Shown here in pieces: positions 22,095 through 35,660 of a DNA stretch of 64,000 bases. The translations under genes and the position numbers were made by a program. The stretch is from Strigops habroptila (Eukaryota > Chordata > Aves > Psittaciformes > Psittacidae). Where the stretch lies: assembly GCF_004027225.2 (NCBI RefSeq), contig NC_044278.2:60028243-60092242 (forward strand). Reading direction: 5' to 3'. Each line of letters opens with the position of its first letter. The first letter of the stretch is position 1. Under the pieces are notes generated by a model. That model did no database searches. It saw only the letters and a program-made list of their open reading frames with translations, and was not told where the DNA came from.

Positions 22095-24194
22095 GAGGCC
22101 AGCTTTCTCAGTGGCTTCCTGGCCAGAAAGAATTGCTGGCTGCTGAGCACTTGTGGAAAAATGCTCTATTGAGAAGTGTAAATGAGAATGGAATCTTTCT
22201 GAAAATCTGGATCCAACTGGGGACTATCGGCACTTCAGAATTTGGCCCTCTTTGCTTTTGAAATATTTAGCTCTTAAATGAGCAAAATCAGAAGTGACTT
22301 TTCAAAAGCCTCCTGCCTTCATTCCCCCTTATTCCCAGGTAGCACTGAAAATACTTGTGGTATTGATGTCAAGCATTATGCTCGAACCAGAGGGAAAAAA
22401 AAAGGACACATTTCAGTTGGCTGAATGCTCACGTTTCCTCTAGATACTGTTTTAATAACAGACTCATTAGGAAATTCCCCAATTATTTGTATTGTCTTCC
22501 CATGTTAAAAGACAGAATGTTATTTCTTAATTTCAATATTATTATTGAATAGGGATAGCTATTCCCTGCAGAATGAACAGATTATTCTAGTCCACTCGGG
22601 GATCAGCATTATTTCTGGCTGCTACATTTCCCTGGGAATGAATGCTAATATCATGACAGGTATTTGACAGCAGTATTAAAAAAAAAAAAGGAAGAGAGAC
22701 ATATCAAGTCATTCGATTAGTGATAAAGAGGGAGCAGGAGATCAGCACATGGAGACACATGTGAGTTCTCCCATCAGAGAGAATCCCATGCAAAACGGAA
22801 CAATTCTCATGCCTGATCTTGGCAGAATTTAAGTCAGTGCCAATTTGCCACACATCTGAATGGGAGCAGGGCCCAACGACAAAGAAAACAAAATTTATTT
22901 CCCATATAGCTACGCAGTGTTGTTTAACTTCAATAGGCGTTGCAAATACATGCTGGGAGTTAGAGCCTGGCTCTGTTAAAAGTCAGGGTTGTGGGAGATT
23001 GCGCTGAGATTGTAGGCAGGACAGATCAGATATTGCATGAGCAAGAAGGAAATACAAACCTCACAGAATTAACATATATTGTCACATCCTATTAAGGTTT
23101 TCTGTAGGGCTAGATCAGATTAAATGCATTGAATCCCAGTCATCTTACAGCATATGAAAATATTGTCATGGATAGAATTTTTCATTAGCGAATAAAATGC
23201 AGAATAATGAACAGTAGACAAAAAAGAGAGAAGATGTAAAGCCAATCAAAGGAAGGGCAGATGTTTAAAAAGTCTTTTGCTATTCAGGATTGTGATCCAA
23301 CAAAAGCAATTATGTTTCTGCTTTCTCAATTTCAAAACAGCAGAAAAGAGCTTTGAGGTTTTTCCAGTGCTTATGGCCTATCTCCACACCGTTAACTGAA
23401 CAGAAGGTAACATAATACCAAACATAGCCAAAGGCAACTGATTCCATGCAAAGCTTGTAATTTGGGACATCCAGTGAGTTAAAGGGGATCGTAATCAAGA
23501 AGGAGAAATATATATATATATTTTCAAAAATTGCCAAAGAAATCTATAAGAAGCCTAATTAAATTCTCTTATAAATCTGGAAGAGGAATCATAAAAAGAA
23601 AACTACATCAGTGCCTACAGGTGGAAATTACTCTTGGTAACTGCCCTCTGAATCTGTGAAAAAGATAATGTATGGAATTTTGTTGAGGAATGGCTGGCAT
23701 GTGGCTGCAGAAAAACAATGGTCTTTCTTGGCAAAGTTCTGAATATTCTGTTTGCTCAAAAATTGTGTTATTTTTGAATGGATAAATATCAGAGATGTAA
23801 TTATAAATACAGTCCACCAGACTCCTCCCCCAGTATCCCTAACCATGCACCTAAACAAAAGTCAGTCAGGCTGCGTATGGGAATATTCAGTGAATGCAGC
23901 ATATGCATGGTGATAGAATGGAGATGAATGTGACAGAATAGAGAGGGAAAAGATTCAATGCCAATCATTCTACACTGTGAGAGAAACACTTTCTTAATAA
24001 TATTCTTTCTGTGTTACCTGATGCACAAGGCCTGATGTAAAGAGGTGCTACTCGCTACTCAGAGTGTGCGTACTGTGTCAGAATAAACAATGGAGAAGGT
24101 TGCATTCTGCCCTTTGTAGTAGTCATACAACTTATAAACACTGCCACTGAAAGGGGTCTGCGGTCAGGCATAAGGACACACAGCCATAGAATAG

Positions 24195-24255
24195 TAAGCT
24201 GTTGAAGTCAGTGGAATTTTTGCCAGAGACTTCAGTGGAGCTGAGATTTGCCCAT
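24195..24255. repeat. Relic of palindromic sauropsid-type interspersed repeat
   Basis: It contains TTGAAGTCAGTGGAATTTTTGCC followed by GACTTCAGTGG, the recurring GAAGTCAATGG/CCATTGACTTC theme of an old, self-complementary repeat common in bird, crocodile and turtle DNA. It is heavily mutated and non-coding. I do not assign a formal family name. Confidence 0.5.
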
Positions 24256-27200
24256 ACAGTTTGCCTTCTCTTTATCTGACTCTTATTCTGCTGTGCTATT
24301 CAGACAACACAAGATGCATCCTGCTTCCTTGGCTCCCCAACAGCGGGAACGGGAAGGATAAAGTCTCATTTTTGCAGGTAAGCAGGCAGGATTTCTTCAA
24401 GGCACCATGAGATGAACCTGGGAATGATCCCAAACTGTCTTTTATGTGCCTAAAATGCAACTTAGGCAGAATGTAGGTGCATACTGAGGGTCACACAGAA
24501 AATCCTGCCAATCTTGATTAGGCGTCTCCCAGGCATGTATGTTGCCGAGTGGGACTTTCTTAGGTGCCCAGGACAGATCTACTGCATGTGTCCATCCACT
24601 CCTACCCACAGCCATCTTGATCAAGAGAATAGGAGTGTAGCCTTTCTGCAAGGGGAGGAGCTGGGGCATGCTTCCCTCTGCAGCAGAAAGTGCTGAGATA
24701 CAGTAAAAGCTAGGACAGACCCTGGGGCAGAACAGGAGGGTTCAGGGGAACAAGGCTCTTGGTCCTGTCACGGAAATAAAGCAGGGGCACCTATTACTAC
24801 ACCAAGATGCAGACTTCTGCCTCATTTTCCTGGGCTCTGTCTGAAGCAAAGTAGTGCTATTGCTTTTTTGCTTGGTTTGGATTGTCTTTTTGCAACAGGC
24901 GGCAGAAAAATCAACAGCCTGCTTGCTAACTGGCCCTGCTGCAGGGCTACATAGCTGAACCATTCCTGTTTCCTTCTACAAGCTGGGCCCTCCCTACCTC
25001 AAACTCTTTTGGGTCAGAACCAAGAGGTTTGCCCTGAAGGTGTATAGGACCAGAACATAGGACTACTCTGGCTATTAATGGCAATTGAGACCCCCCCAGC
25101 TTATTTTCTGGGGCACATGGTGCTAACTAGCAGCTTTTGAACATGAAGCTGTGTAGCTGCATTAGCTCAGGATCAACTTACAGTAAAGCAGCTCCCCAAG
25201 CTGGCTTGGGAAATGGACAAACCAGGCTCACCTCTGCCTGCAAAAGACCATGTCAGCATAATCTCATACGGTCTCCAGCATTTGCAGCCACTTCCTTTCA
25301 AATGTGACAACTGCTGTCTACCTTTTGTGCAATTGCCTGGCAGCTGGAACACTTTGGGAAATAAAAGTTTTCAGTTCTCTTTAAGCTAAGCTATGGGTTT
25401 GAAGGTCTTTTAAGAAGACTCTCATTGAGAGAGAAGAGGTAGCAGGGGACAGAAACGTATCACACTACACACTGAAGTGAGCCATGGTGCAGCTGGGAAG
25501 TCAGGAGTTGTAGAGCTAAACAGAGCAAAGATGAGGCACTGCTTTTGCAGTGTGTGTAGACAGGCATGGACCCAAAACCAGGGTTCAGAGCTTCCCATTC
25601 ACAGTGGCAATACTCATTACCTGCACCACTCACAGCACTCCTTTCTACTCGCTCTGGCTCTATGAGCTGTGCCTTCTGGGCTGCAGAGTGACCCAGCCAA
25701 TACAGAGAAAACACAAGTAGTCTCTCATCACTATGCCCACTCTCACCTAAATTATTCTGATGAGACTCCCTTTTCTATGTTATTGTAGAGTCTGCTGATA
25801 TAGAGATGGAGTCCCACTTCCATGGCATGTATTCAACAGGCTACTAGCTAAAAGTGATATCATCACAAGCCCCATCTCAAAGGAAGAAGAGAGGTAAGCC
25901 ACCTGTCCCCAGATGTGTGGCTAAGGTAGCTGAACACAGGACAGCCCAGTTCAGGAGCTGACATTCAAAGACACAACTGCAGCTCTGAATAGGGAGCAAA
26001 ACTCCCCTTACTGGGAGATTCGGTGGCACATTTAGCTTGCCATGCACATTCTTAAGGTATGTTTACATCGGTGAGTACAGACAGACACATCTACTCCATC
26101 TGTGATCCAGGCCAAATGAATATATGACATTCTGTTCCAGGAGATAAAGTTTGTGAGCTTAAGTCCAGTGCTGTAGCTGCATAGGTACACACAGTTGTGG
26201 GACCAGAGCTGGATCACCACACATGACAGGAGCAGGCATATGTCTCACTCTACCCATCTTCATGTGGTTATTCGAAGTGCTAGCTTTCCTCAGCTGATGT
26301 ACAGGAAATTTAAGCTTTGTATCTATCTACATGTCTTGCCTATACCTTAGCCCAAGCTTGTGATCTAACCCAGAAATTTACTCACTGCTGACCTCTAAAG
26401 CTGGAATGCACACTGTCTAGCCTGGATCTTCAAACTTCTGGGTCAGCAGAGAGGCAGTCTGCATGGACACATTCAAGCTCTATCGAGAGCCAGCTGTTAG
26501 CACAAGCACAGTGAGAGCAGTGTCTTAGGCTGACCTATGCCTGGGTTATAATGGGCTGTTATAATAGCCATTTAACCAGTGTCCTGCGTCCTTGAAAGCC
26601 AGGCTGTCTGATGACACGAAATGAGAGGTCAGAGTATGCATCAAGGAACCTGCTGCTCCTCCCAGACTCAGCAGTCATTCCCCCAGTTACCCAGTGACAG
26701 CAGCATCAAGGATGGCTCTCAGACATGTTATACTGCTTCCCCTTCCCTCTTAGAGATGGAATAGCCCTGGCGACCTGCTCTGTTCTCTCTCCCTTGAGGC
26801 AACAAAGCTGGATTCTGGGACGTTGCAAGGCACCTCTCAGTCTGTCCCATGCACAGTGTGGTACGCTGCCACATTCCAAATGCGCCAGTCACACAGGAGC
26901 TCAGGCTGAGAGACAGAAGCAAATGTCTGAATGGTGGTGTTAAAAATACAAAGACTCAGCACATCAAGGCTTCCCCTCAGCACGTAGTCACCACTTTATT
27001 GCTGAGGTAGGTTGACAGTGTGGACTCTATCCCTGCTTCACTCCAGGGAAACATGCATCCCACTTCCCCACCAGCCTGCATGACTGCACACTGAGAAGAA
27101 GGGGACGTGCTCCCACTACTGGGTTGCAGTGTAACAAGTGGCACCAGTTGACAAGTGGTTTAAAAAGCCATCCCTTACTACCTCTCAGCTAGCAGTTGGT

Positions 27201-28659
27201 GCTTTCAAGCAGAGATACCTGCCAGAGTACATACCATTTTGATCATAGCAACAGGGAGGTCACAAAGCTCATCAGAACAAATCCATAGGCAAACATCTAG
27301 TGTACACAGAGCTTTAGGTAACTTGCTCAGCACTGTGAATTTTGATGCAAGAGCTAAGCACCCCTTCCAGGTATCACACAGCTGGCACGACAACACCGAG
27401 GGCTGCTATTAGGTGAGCTCTTCTGACTTCTGCTCATCAGGGTTAAGATGTGGATGTACTCAGCTGTGTCCAGAAGTTTGTCCCCTTTCCCCAGTGGTTA
27501 CTGCCCAACCAGTTTTGCCATTTAACTCTTTATCTGATTGCTCCTTGACAATGATTTCCGTAAAGTGATTCAGGTTGATGAAAAGAGCCTTTGCAGCTGG
27601 CCTCACCAGCACAGCTTCTTAAGAGTATCCCAGCCGATCTGTAAAAGAAGTACCGGGTGCAGCTCAGAAGAACATGAAGAGCTGCAAGGGAGCCTGTTGT
27701 AGCTTTCTGCTTCTGGGGTTCATGCTGCACTTTAACAGGTTAGCTACTGGCCCCATGAGGGTCCTGGAAAAGAAGAGGGAAAATGCAGGAATACCGCAAC
27801 TGCACCCCTACTCTGCCCCCACCAGGCTCCCCTAAACGGGTTCTGCGGGAACAGATGGCATAGGAATTGGCTCTGTCAGCTTTGTACGAGCTAGGAACTC
27901 CCTCGTGCCAAGGGAATCCTCGAATGGGGAGATTCGGCAGCTCTCCAGCTCCTCCAAAGTGGGTCAAAATGATTTAAGAATCTGGCCCGCTGCGGCCTCA
28001 TTTCCTCTGTAAATCGGCTCAAATACAACGGATGATGGAGTGGTGAGAAGGCAAAGAATCAAATTTCTAAGAGGATCAAAATATGCCATTTTAGCTTTTG
28101 TATGTATAAACATGCATAATATGACATTTTGTTTAGACAGTTATTTAAAAAGAAACTTACAATCTTTTTAATTAAAATGAATGCAAAGGAATAGGCTATA
28201 AATATGAACACAGGAAGGTAGGAGTTGACAGCACACAGCCTTCCAGACAATCTTTTTTCAGTTGTTATGGAGTATAATAAAATTTTGTTTTCCTTTGCAA
28301 TTTTTCCATAATGTTTATGTTTGTTTTAGGTAACAGATTAACTGTAGGTGACATTTTCTTTTTTTTCCCATGTATTATGTCATCTGTTGGAAGCCCTTGT
28401 TTTACAGCTCGTGCGGTGAATGAGAGCAGAGAATGAGATTATAGGAGTAAAGAGAGAGCAAGATGGCCATGTGAGAAGACCATACCTGAACTCTGGATGT
28501 GATATACAGTTTATACTTATATTACTGTTATTACTAAACTATTGCTGGCTCCAAGTCTCATCACCTTACCTTACCTCTGCCATTCCCCCCACTGCCCGCT
28601 TTGCTTTACCTCTGCTGTCTGTCCACCTACCTAGTGAAATGCTAAACAGCTTTTGATAT

Positions 28660-28940
28660 TTACCTGTTTACGATTAAATTGCAAAATGATCTGCTCGGTT
28701 CTGATCTAAATTAAGGTCTGATTAAATGTCATAGCATTTATCTTTCATAAAACGAGACAGCAAGGACACTAATTTCCCCGGTACTCAATCACTGCCCCAT
28801 GCCACTGGAGAGAGTCTCAGGGCGCAGCGTGCCCGCCACACACAGCTCACTGGCAGCACTGAGGCGGAATCGTAAAAGTCAATTAATCATTAAAAGCTGT
28901 TACCAGCCCGTATTGAACCGCTCTGGCACAAAATGTTAAT
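28660..28940. other. AT-rich flank of the isolated CpG island
   Basis: ATTAAA, TAATC and TTATCTTTCAT-type words are dense, and simple repeats are absent. It may be part of a regulatory unit with the adjoining island, judging only by composition. Confidence 0.3.
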
Positions 28941-29400
28941 CAGCCCCACGTCGATACCATAAATTCCTGCAAATTGGAGCGGTCGATGGCGCCGGATCGA
29001 TGGGAGGGCATGAGGCCCCTCCGCTGGGCCCCGCCAACATGGCCGCCGGGCAGCCACCACACCCCTCCCGGCAGGCCCCGCGCCCCGCCGTTACCACGGC
29101 GACTGCATGTCGCCCCCCAGCCCGGCCTGCTGGGGCTGAGGCGGGCACTGATGCATCACTGCCTGTGATGGGTCTGTCAATAACACTTAGCAGGGGAGGA
29201 GAGGCCTTCCCGTCGCGTTGGGGAGATTTAATGGCTCGAGGCGCCGTGTGCCGCTGCATACGTGTGAGGCTAAGCAGGGCCAGGGGCAGCTGCTGCCCGG
29301 GGACGGGCTGGAGTGGCTGGCGCCGTGTGCCATTAACCCGGGCGCTGCTGCGGTAGGAGTAACCCGGAGCTCCGTGGGTTAGGGAACTGTTCTCCGCTGA
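28940..29400. promoter_or_regulatory. Isolated CpG island in the desert
   Basis: A sudden rise in GC and CpG over about 450 bp, flanked on both sides by AT-rich words (TTAATCAG before, CATTAATCCCC and GTAATACGTTACTCATGAACG after). GGCGCCGTGTGCC occurs twice (about 29239 and 29320). An open plus-strand frame of 118 codons is unrecognised and probably compositional. It could be the promoter of an unannotated or lncRNA gene, or a developmental enhancer island. Confidence 0.55.
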
Positions 29401-32400
29401 GCTGTAATACGTTACTCATGAACGGCTGTGGAGTTGTTCATTAATCCCCTGGGTCAGTGTTTTCCTGCGGTCCCTGGTGCGCTGCTGCCAGGCACCCATA
29501 AAATGGCACCGGAGCACCTGGGGCGTGTGGAGGTGTGGGGAGATGGGAAGGTCGCTTCTGCTTTGGCAGCTGCTTAACGCTTTTTCTCACAGAACTGTCG
29601 CTGCTGTGGCAGTGTGAGCGGTACAAGAGAGCTGCCCCTGCAAAAGGGACACTTTCAGCCTTTCTTTCTAAAAGCATCCATACATGTTTGGGTGTTGGTT
29701 GCCGGGAGGCTTCCAGTTACGTCCTTGCCACCCTCACCCCTGAGGCCACAGCGCACTCCTAGTGTTTCCCACACAGACGTGCAGGCCAGACTGGGACAAG
29801 CGGAAGAGCCTCCGGCAGAGAAGTGGGCACAACGGGAAGGACTGCATCCGAAGTGGGAATAAGGACTCGGTCCCCTAAGGCTGCCCCTGCAGTGCCCCTG
29901 CTGCCTTCTGCTGCTGCTTCTCCCGGGAGAGCAGAGATCCCTGCCTCCCATCCACAGGGCTGCTGAAGGCTCAGCTGAGCCCAATCCATTTATCTCCTGT
30001 TACTGTTATTAAATCTGACCTGCAGTAGGCGAAAAATAGCATTTTTAGGATTGCAGGATATTAAGAAGCCTCTTTAGAGATGAAAGAAATGCCGGATACC
30101 ATTACTCTAGGGAAGGATTGTGTTCCACCAGTTTCATTGTCATTTAACGTAGAACATAAAGGTTAATGCTGAATAAAATAATACCCATGTTGATTATTTT
30201 AATAGTCTCAAAGTATAACTTTTCCCCTGGACTGCAGTTATCTAATCCATGTGCTGTACATGCTCTGGCAGTATTTTTCACTTTTCCATGGTGCTGATAT
30301 GGTGGTTCCATTAAGTTCAGTGCTGAGAAGCTATTGTGTGTATCTCTAACACAATCGTTCCACACTCTATGTAAAAATGGAAAATATATGGATCCACACA
30401 CATGCTAATTCCCAAGATTTGTACATTTTTAAAGATTAATAAAAAAGTCCATCTTATTATTATCTGAGTTATAGGAAACATCAAAATAAATTAGGAATCC
30501 TACTGCAAAGAAATCCCCTATTCAATGTATTGAGGCAGGAAGATGTTATGAGTGTTCGGACAAAGGTAATACAGTGCCTCTATTTAATTGCCCTGACACC
30601 TTGCTCAGTTCCTCCAGCTATACTCTGCGAGCTAAAAAAACCCCTTCTCATTGTTATTAATTGTATTCCTTTTTAAATGTAATGTCATATTGCTGCGGGC
30701 TGAGCTAATGAAACATACCCATATTACCAAAATAGGCATATTTCTTTTTTGTACAACACATTCTATCAAAACTGTCTGCTAAAGACATTGTGTTAAAGAC
30801 TTTTCATAGAGCAATATAAAGAATATCTCAGCTACTCCAACATTTCTATTACATGATTATTAAAATACCCAGGAGGACTAAACAATATAGTGTGGATCCA
30901 GTTATCATATAAGACTTTAGAAATATTGTTAATTCCTGCCACTGATTTATGTTAATACTAATGCTAGATTACATGCTATGGCTACTAAACAGCTACTGCA
31001 TACCAATTCACACAAAGACAGTTTCCATCTCTCTATGGGAGCTGCACTCTTCTGTTATAATGAGAATCTGAATTATTTATCTCTCTTTATCCTACAGTAG
31101 TTCACTTGACCACAATCACTTTTTTTTCTCCATTTCTACTGCACATCAATGCATGTAAACATGACACAATAACAACTACTATCTTCACCTGTTTCAGCCA
31201 CTTTAAATCACATGAGATCAGTCAGAGGATGGAAGCAAGAGTATTGCACAGTGCTGAGCAGGAGAGAGGTTTGAAGTTTCCTAAATGCTGAAATGACACC
31301 CCTACCCCAGGTTGTCTTCGGTATATTTAAATACAGGTCCAGTGTAAATCACAAACTGAGCAATACAGAACACTTCCTTGCTGGTGGTTTCTGTTGATGG
31401 TTTCCTTGCCTCGATACCTGCTGCTTTTCACAGCTCTAGCTGGGTGCGAACAGCTCCTCCGCAGCACGTGCACAGACTCTGCTATCTCTGTGTGGGACTC
31501 CAGGCAAAACCAGCAGCCTGGGTAGGATCAGCTACTGGTCTGTTTGGGATGTTCATACGAAAGCAGTGTTCAGTTCCACCTTCTTCCTAATCAAGAGCAG
31601 GGATGTGGCCAAAGCTCTTCTACATGAAAGACGAGTACTGCATCTGTGACACTATACAGCAGCCTGTGACATGTCTGTAGAAGTGTTTTCAACCTGTCTG
31701 TAACACCTGCTCTGCATTCATTAGTGCTGGGTTTATGCATTATTCATCAGAATAGTGCATTTTACCCCCTTCCTATGTGGCACATGTATGTTTTAGTTGA
31801 ACTCCTCATGTGATATTTGTATGCTGCTGCCCCACTGCATTTTGCTTGGCTTTGGCTCATCAGGACAGTAGGAATCCAGTCCTGCTGAATTAGTTCTGAG
31901 CTCCTTGGAGAGGGTTGGTTCTCCTATTTTCAAAATAAAGAAGCTTACACTACATCTAAGACGCTACCTAACAGTAGGATACCAGTGTATCTCACTGCTG
32001 CTTCCATGCCTTTTGCAAGCAGCAGTGAAAAGTAGGATGTTCTTGGTCATGGCAGCCATCCTACAAGTGTCAATGTGGAGGCACGCAGGTTCCCACTGTG
32101 TACTGCTCCATGACCTAGGCTCCAACTAGAGTTAGAATTCACAGCTGCACATGTCACTTGCCATGGGGAGTTGCAGACAGCCATTTTACCTGGTGGCAGG
32201 ACAGGTATGGACCTGATACAGGCTGCTAAGGACCCATGTTGGCAATAGAGGAGCATGTTGTAGATGAAAGATGATCAGCTATGGAAAGAATAAGAAACAT
32301 AGCATTCGTTGGAATCTGAGCCACATCTCAGCTGGTGAGGAAGGTGACTATCATGATTCTCAAGAAGTGTTGAGGAAGGGTTTGTAAAGGTTATTTGGAA

Positions 32401-34369
32401 ACTGACAACCTAAATTACATTTTCTAGGCAATTTGAAGTGGGAAAAGCAGAAAGACTGCTCACAAGTTGGCATGTGCCATTCAGAAGACTTTTGTGCTGT
32501 GCTATCTGTAGGTATTGGATGCACAAAGTTTGGAGCCTGTCCAGGACGTTAGAGGACCTATATCACCATTTTTTTTGTATTCTTGGCCTTTCAGTCACAC
32601 ATCAGTTGAAAGACATATTTTTCCGCTGTGCTTTTAGCTATTGCTGTTCACTACACTGTTTCACTGCCATTGCCACGATCTAACAGGACATACTATGAGA
32701 GGTTTTTCCACAGTCCTTGCTTGTCCCAGGCTCTGCAGGTATCTCAGTTTTCCCTGGCAGTTAAACAAATCAAGGTCAACAGAACCATCATGCTATTCAC
32801 TATCCATCTTATCTCAGTGACCCATCAACTGCCAATTTCAGCCACCATCTAAAGCACTCAAGTTTTCACCAGGGAAAAAAAAAAAAAGTGGAATGGAAAT
32901 AAAATGGTGCTTTAAAAAAAAAAAAAATCCTCTACCTCCCATTTTTTTAAGAGCAAGATGGTAGAGTTTCTCTGTCAGGCTTGAGACTACATTCTGTATG
33001 ATGCCAGCAAGACCAAGGGTGAATAGATGGGAGAAGTTTGCAGGAGGAGACTGAGGCAGCATCACACTGCGTGAAATCACATTCATTTACCCATCAGAGC
33101 CAAATGAGTCAAATTGTGATGGGTGTTTTGCCACCCATTCTGTGTAGAGGGCCTGACCACAGCTGGAGATGCTGTGGTGCTGTATGCTTGCTGCTTTGAA
33201 AGTCATAAACCCTCATTGTATGCAAGTCTTGATCCCAGTGTCTGCTTTCTTTAGCTTGTCCTTGCCCTTGCTGGCTCCCCCTCACCTGCACCTGCAACAA
33301 GCAGCCATCATTATACTATTATCCTAGGAAAGCAATGGGAGAAGAAATGCTGAAGAAGGAAAAGTGTGGGGCTTTGTTGTGAGAAGTAACCAGTACAAAA
33401 AGAGAAAAGGAAAGGAAAGGAATGGAGGGCCAGGCCAGGTCAGGCAAGGCAAGAATCCCTTTAAAGGGATTGATTCGGCAGAATCATTTGTAAGTGTGAC
33501 TGCGTGGAGGTTTGAAGCCACAGAGGTGGGTATATGTGTGTTATTAAAAACCAAGGTCATTGTAAGGACTTGAATCTCAACAGGAAACTCTTATGGCGAG
33601 CTCTGAAATGCTTCCTTCATTGGAAGGAAGAGATGTGCACAGGGCCTTTGCTGCTGGGCAGCAGCAAAAGGACCTCAGAGTCTAACTGTGGAGTTTGACA
33701 CAGCTAGACTCTGCTGCTGACCCACACTAGCTCTGTCTTCACTTCTTCCTCCATCTGGTTTGCTTTGCACACATTTGCTTGGCAAGCTAGAGGTGTCTGC
33801 TGGCTGATGACATGCAGACTCCTGAGGCTGGAAGGGAAAGGAGCAGGACATCTCTGACAGGGTTGGGGAAATGAGCAAGGAGGGAGGAGCAGAAGTGGCC
33901 CAGAAACAACACAGGCAGCCAGGGTCTGTGTGCACAGGGGTAACCTCAGAAGTGATGCTGACCATGTGCTCTGAACACCTTTAATCTGAAGAAGCAATCA
34001 CATTGAATATTGTGACACTGACCCATCACACTTGGCTAAAACCCCCTCCCTTTCACTCAACCAAGGAGGCCCTGAACTATTCAGTGGTGCTATTGATATG
34101 GTGCCTCAGAGGTGGACATTCTGAATTCCAATTAGTTGTAATAATTAGTCAAGTTCAGTAAAATACCCCTAAGATGGTATTTTAACTCAGGAAAATAGGA
34201 AGTCAGATTTTATGTGGTACAAATTAGCCTAACTCCAAACCCTTCAGCATAGCTGTATTAATTTCTATTATCTGACATACTGGTTTGGGTTACACTGGTT
34301 ACCATGGCAAACCATTTTTCTTTGGGGAAGTAGAAGTCTAGAGATAGACTTTAACCTTCATTATGGCAG
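29401..34369. other. Gene-free DNA, desert part 3
   Basis: No recognisable gene. Homopolymer A tracts lie at about 32875-32887 and 32915-32928. A purine-rich patch of GGAAA units lies near 33400-33425. An X-box-like word is annotated separately at 34298-34311. The longest frames (about 110 codons, both strands) near 29530-29990 lie in moderately GC-rich sequence and are unrecognised. Confidence 0.55.
34298..34311. promoter_or_regulatory. X-box-like word (RFX), imperfect
   Basis: GTTACCATGGCAAA differs from the RFX consensus GTTRCCATGGYAAC only at the final base. It stands alone in repeat-relic-rich DNA, so chance is quite possible. Confidence 0.25.
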
Positions 34370-34447
34370 TCTAAACCCAGAGTAATTCTACGGAGTTTGA
34401 AAGAGTTATACCAGATTTACAGTGTAAGAAATGAGGTCAGAATCGAG
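34370..34447. repeat. Relic of palindromic interspersed repeat
   Basis: CCCAGAGTAATTCTACGGAG, then GTTATACCAGATTTACAGTGTAA and GAGGTCAGAATC. This order of words recurs at 44286 and 47829 in mutated form. It is an old, non-autonomous repeat with no coding capacity. Confidence 0.5.
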
Positions 34448-34937
34448 TCGTAAAGAAAGATGCCATTTAGCATCTATCAGAGTTGATGAGGGCTTACCTT
34501 GTAATATTTAAAACCACTGGTATTTTAGTCAGATAGGGAAATGCACTCTCAGAGTCCAATTTAACAAAGTCTAATTTCAAAAAACGAAGCCCAGTTCTCC
34601 TAATCTGAGTGACTTTAGATACATATGGGAATATCAAAACATGATTGCCCTGAAACTCAATCTTCTTCTTTTTAATTAAAGAAAGAATCCTATCTTAGTC
34701 ACCTGAGAATCTGAAAGATACTCTAAGTATTTGACACTCGGAAGAACTTTTAACAGATAAATTATGAGAACAAGAGACAAAAGCTACCATCAATAGTAAA
34801 AGCAAATTTAAAATAAAACTAAAGATGCTTTGATAATTCAGAAAAAAAGAGCAAATCAATCCTGATCTGCAAATCCTGCCTTCAAACCCAAAATAAACCT
34901 ATTTCAGGAATTAATTTAAGTTATAAGAAGTCGTGAC

Positions 34938-35022
34938 TAGATCTTCAGCTGACGTAAATCAGCAAAGCTCTGCTGATTTCAGTGGGCTCTACTAAGATAG
35001 GTTAGATGTGAATCTGACCCTC
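34938..35022. repeat. Relic of palindromic interspersed repeat with intact hairpin core
   Basis: AGATCTTCAGCTGACGTAAATCAGC...GCTGATTT, then TCAGTGGGCTC. The core arms AAATCAGCA (34956-34964) and TGCTGATTT (34971-34979) are exactly complementary. The outer parts TAGATCTTCAGCTG and GATGTGAATCTGACC are diverged mates. It resembles a MITE-like element with long terminal inverted repeats. Confidence 0.55.
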
Positions 35023-35067
35023 AATTGCTTTGTAATTTTTTTTCCCTAATATAATTGTTAAGTTAAC

Positions 35068-35660
35068 ATAGAATCCTATAATAAAATCACAGAATGGTTT
35101 GGGTTGGAAGAGACCTTTAAAGCTCATCTAGTCTACCCACCACCCTGCAATGAACAGGGACATCTTCAACTAGACCAGGTTGCTTGGAGCCCTGTCCAAC
35201 CTCTCCTTGAATGTTTCCAGGGATGGGGCAACTACCACCTCTCTGGGCAACCTGTGCCAGTGTTTCAGGACCCTCATTGTAAAAACTCAATAAAATTCTT
35301 TCTTATATCTGGTCTAAATCTGTCCTTGAGTTTAAAACCATCACCCCATGTCCTGTCACAACAGGCCCTATTAAAAAGTCTGTCCCCACCTTTCTTATAA
35401 GCACCCTTTAAGTACTGAAAGACCACAATAAGGTCTCTCAGGAGCCTTCTCCAGGCTGAACAGCCTCAACTCCTTCAACCTTTCTCCATAGGAGAGGTGT
35501 TACAGCCCTTTGATAATTTTCATGACCCTTCTCTGGACCCACTCTAACAGGTCCATGTCCTTCCTATGCTGAGAACCCCAGAGTTGGATGCAGTACTCCG
35601 GGGTGGGTCTCACCAGAGCAGATTATAGGGGCAGAATGACCTACCTCGATCTGCTGCCGA
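35068..35660 (-). mobile_element. CR1: CR1 LINE, 5'-truncated 3' end, minus orientation
   Basis: The interval begins with the 8-bp-type tail repeats of CR1 read in reverse (CATAGAAT, ATCACAGAAT), then GGTTTGGGTTGGAAGAGACC, the hallmark avian CR1 3' end. It continues through the conserved reverse-strand text of the 3' part of the reverse transcriptase region and UTR (for example CCTTCTCCAGGCTGAACAGC and TTCTCTGGACCCACTC). It stops near CTACCTCGATCTGCTG, so about 590 bp remain of an element of about 4.5 kb. This is the 5' truncation normal for LINEs. It cannot move: no intact reverse transcriptase frame is present. It supports an avian source. Confidence 0.95.

Larger units (their letters stand above)
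21730..28660. other. Gene-free DNA, desert part 2
   Basis: Mostly AT-leaning sequence with short, unsupported frames. GC rises modestly around 24700-27900, but CpG stays rare, unlike the islands. Contents I can name: poly(A) tracts near 22070 and 22679, an (AT)n run near 23509-23522, and a palindromic repeat relic at 24195-24255. A combined acceptor/donor word TTTTTGCAGGTAAG occurs near 24367-24380 on the plus strand without exon support. Confidence 0.55.

Noticed and set aside
26361-26376. GTGATCTAACCC resembles part of a microRNA (miR-218) sequence
   Set aside because: Only a partial match, the seed is not complete, and no flanking sequence folds into a precursor hairpin that I can see.
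35104-35400. 98-codon plus-strand frame
   Set aside because: It lies wholly within the CR1 fragment, antisense to it.
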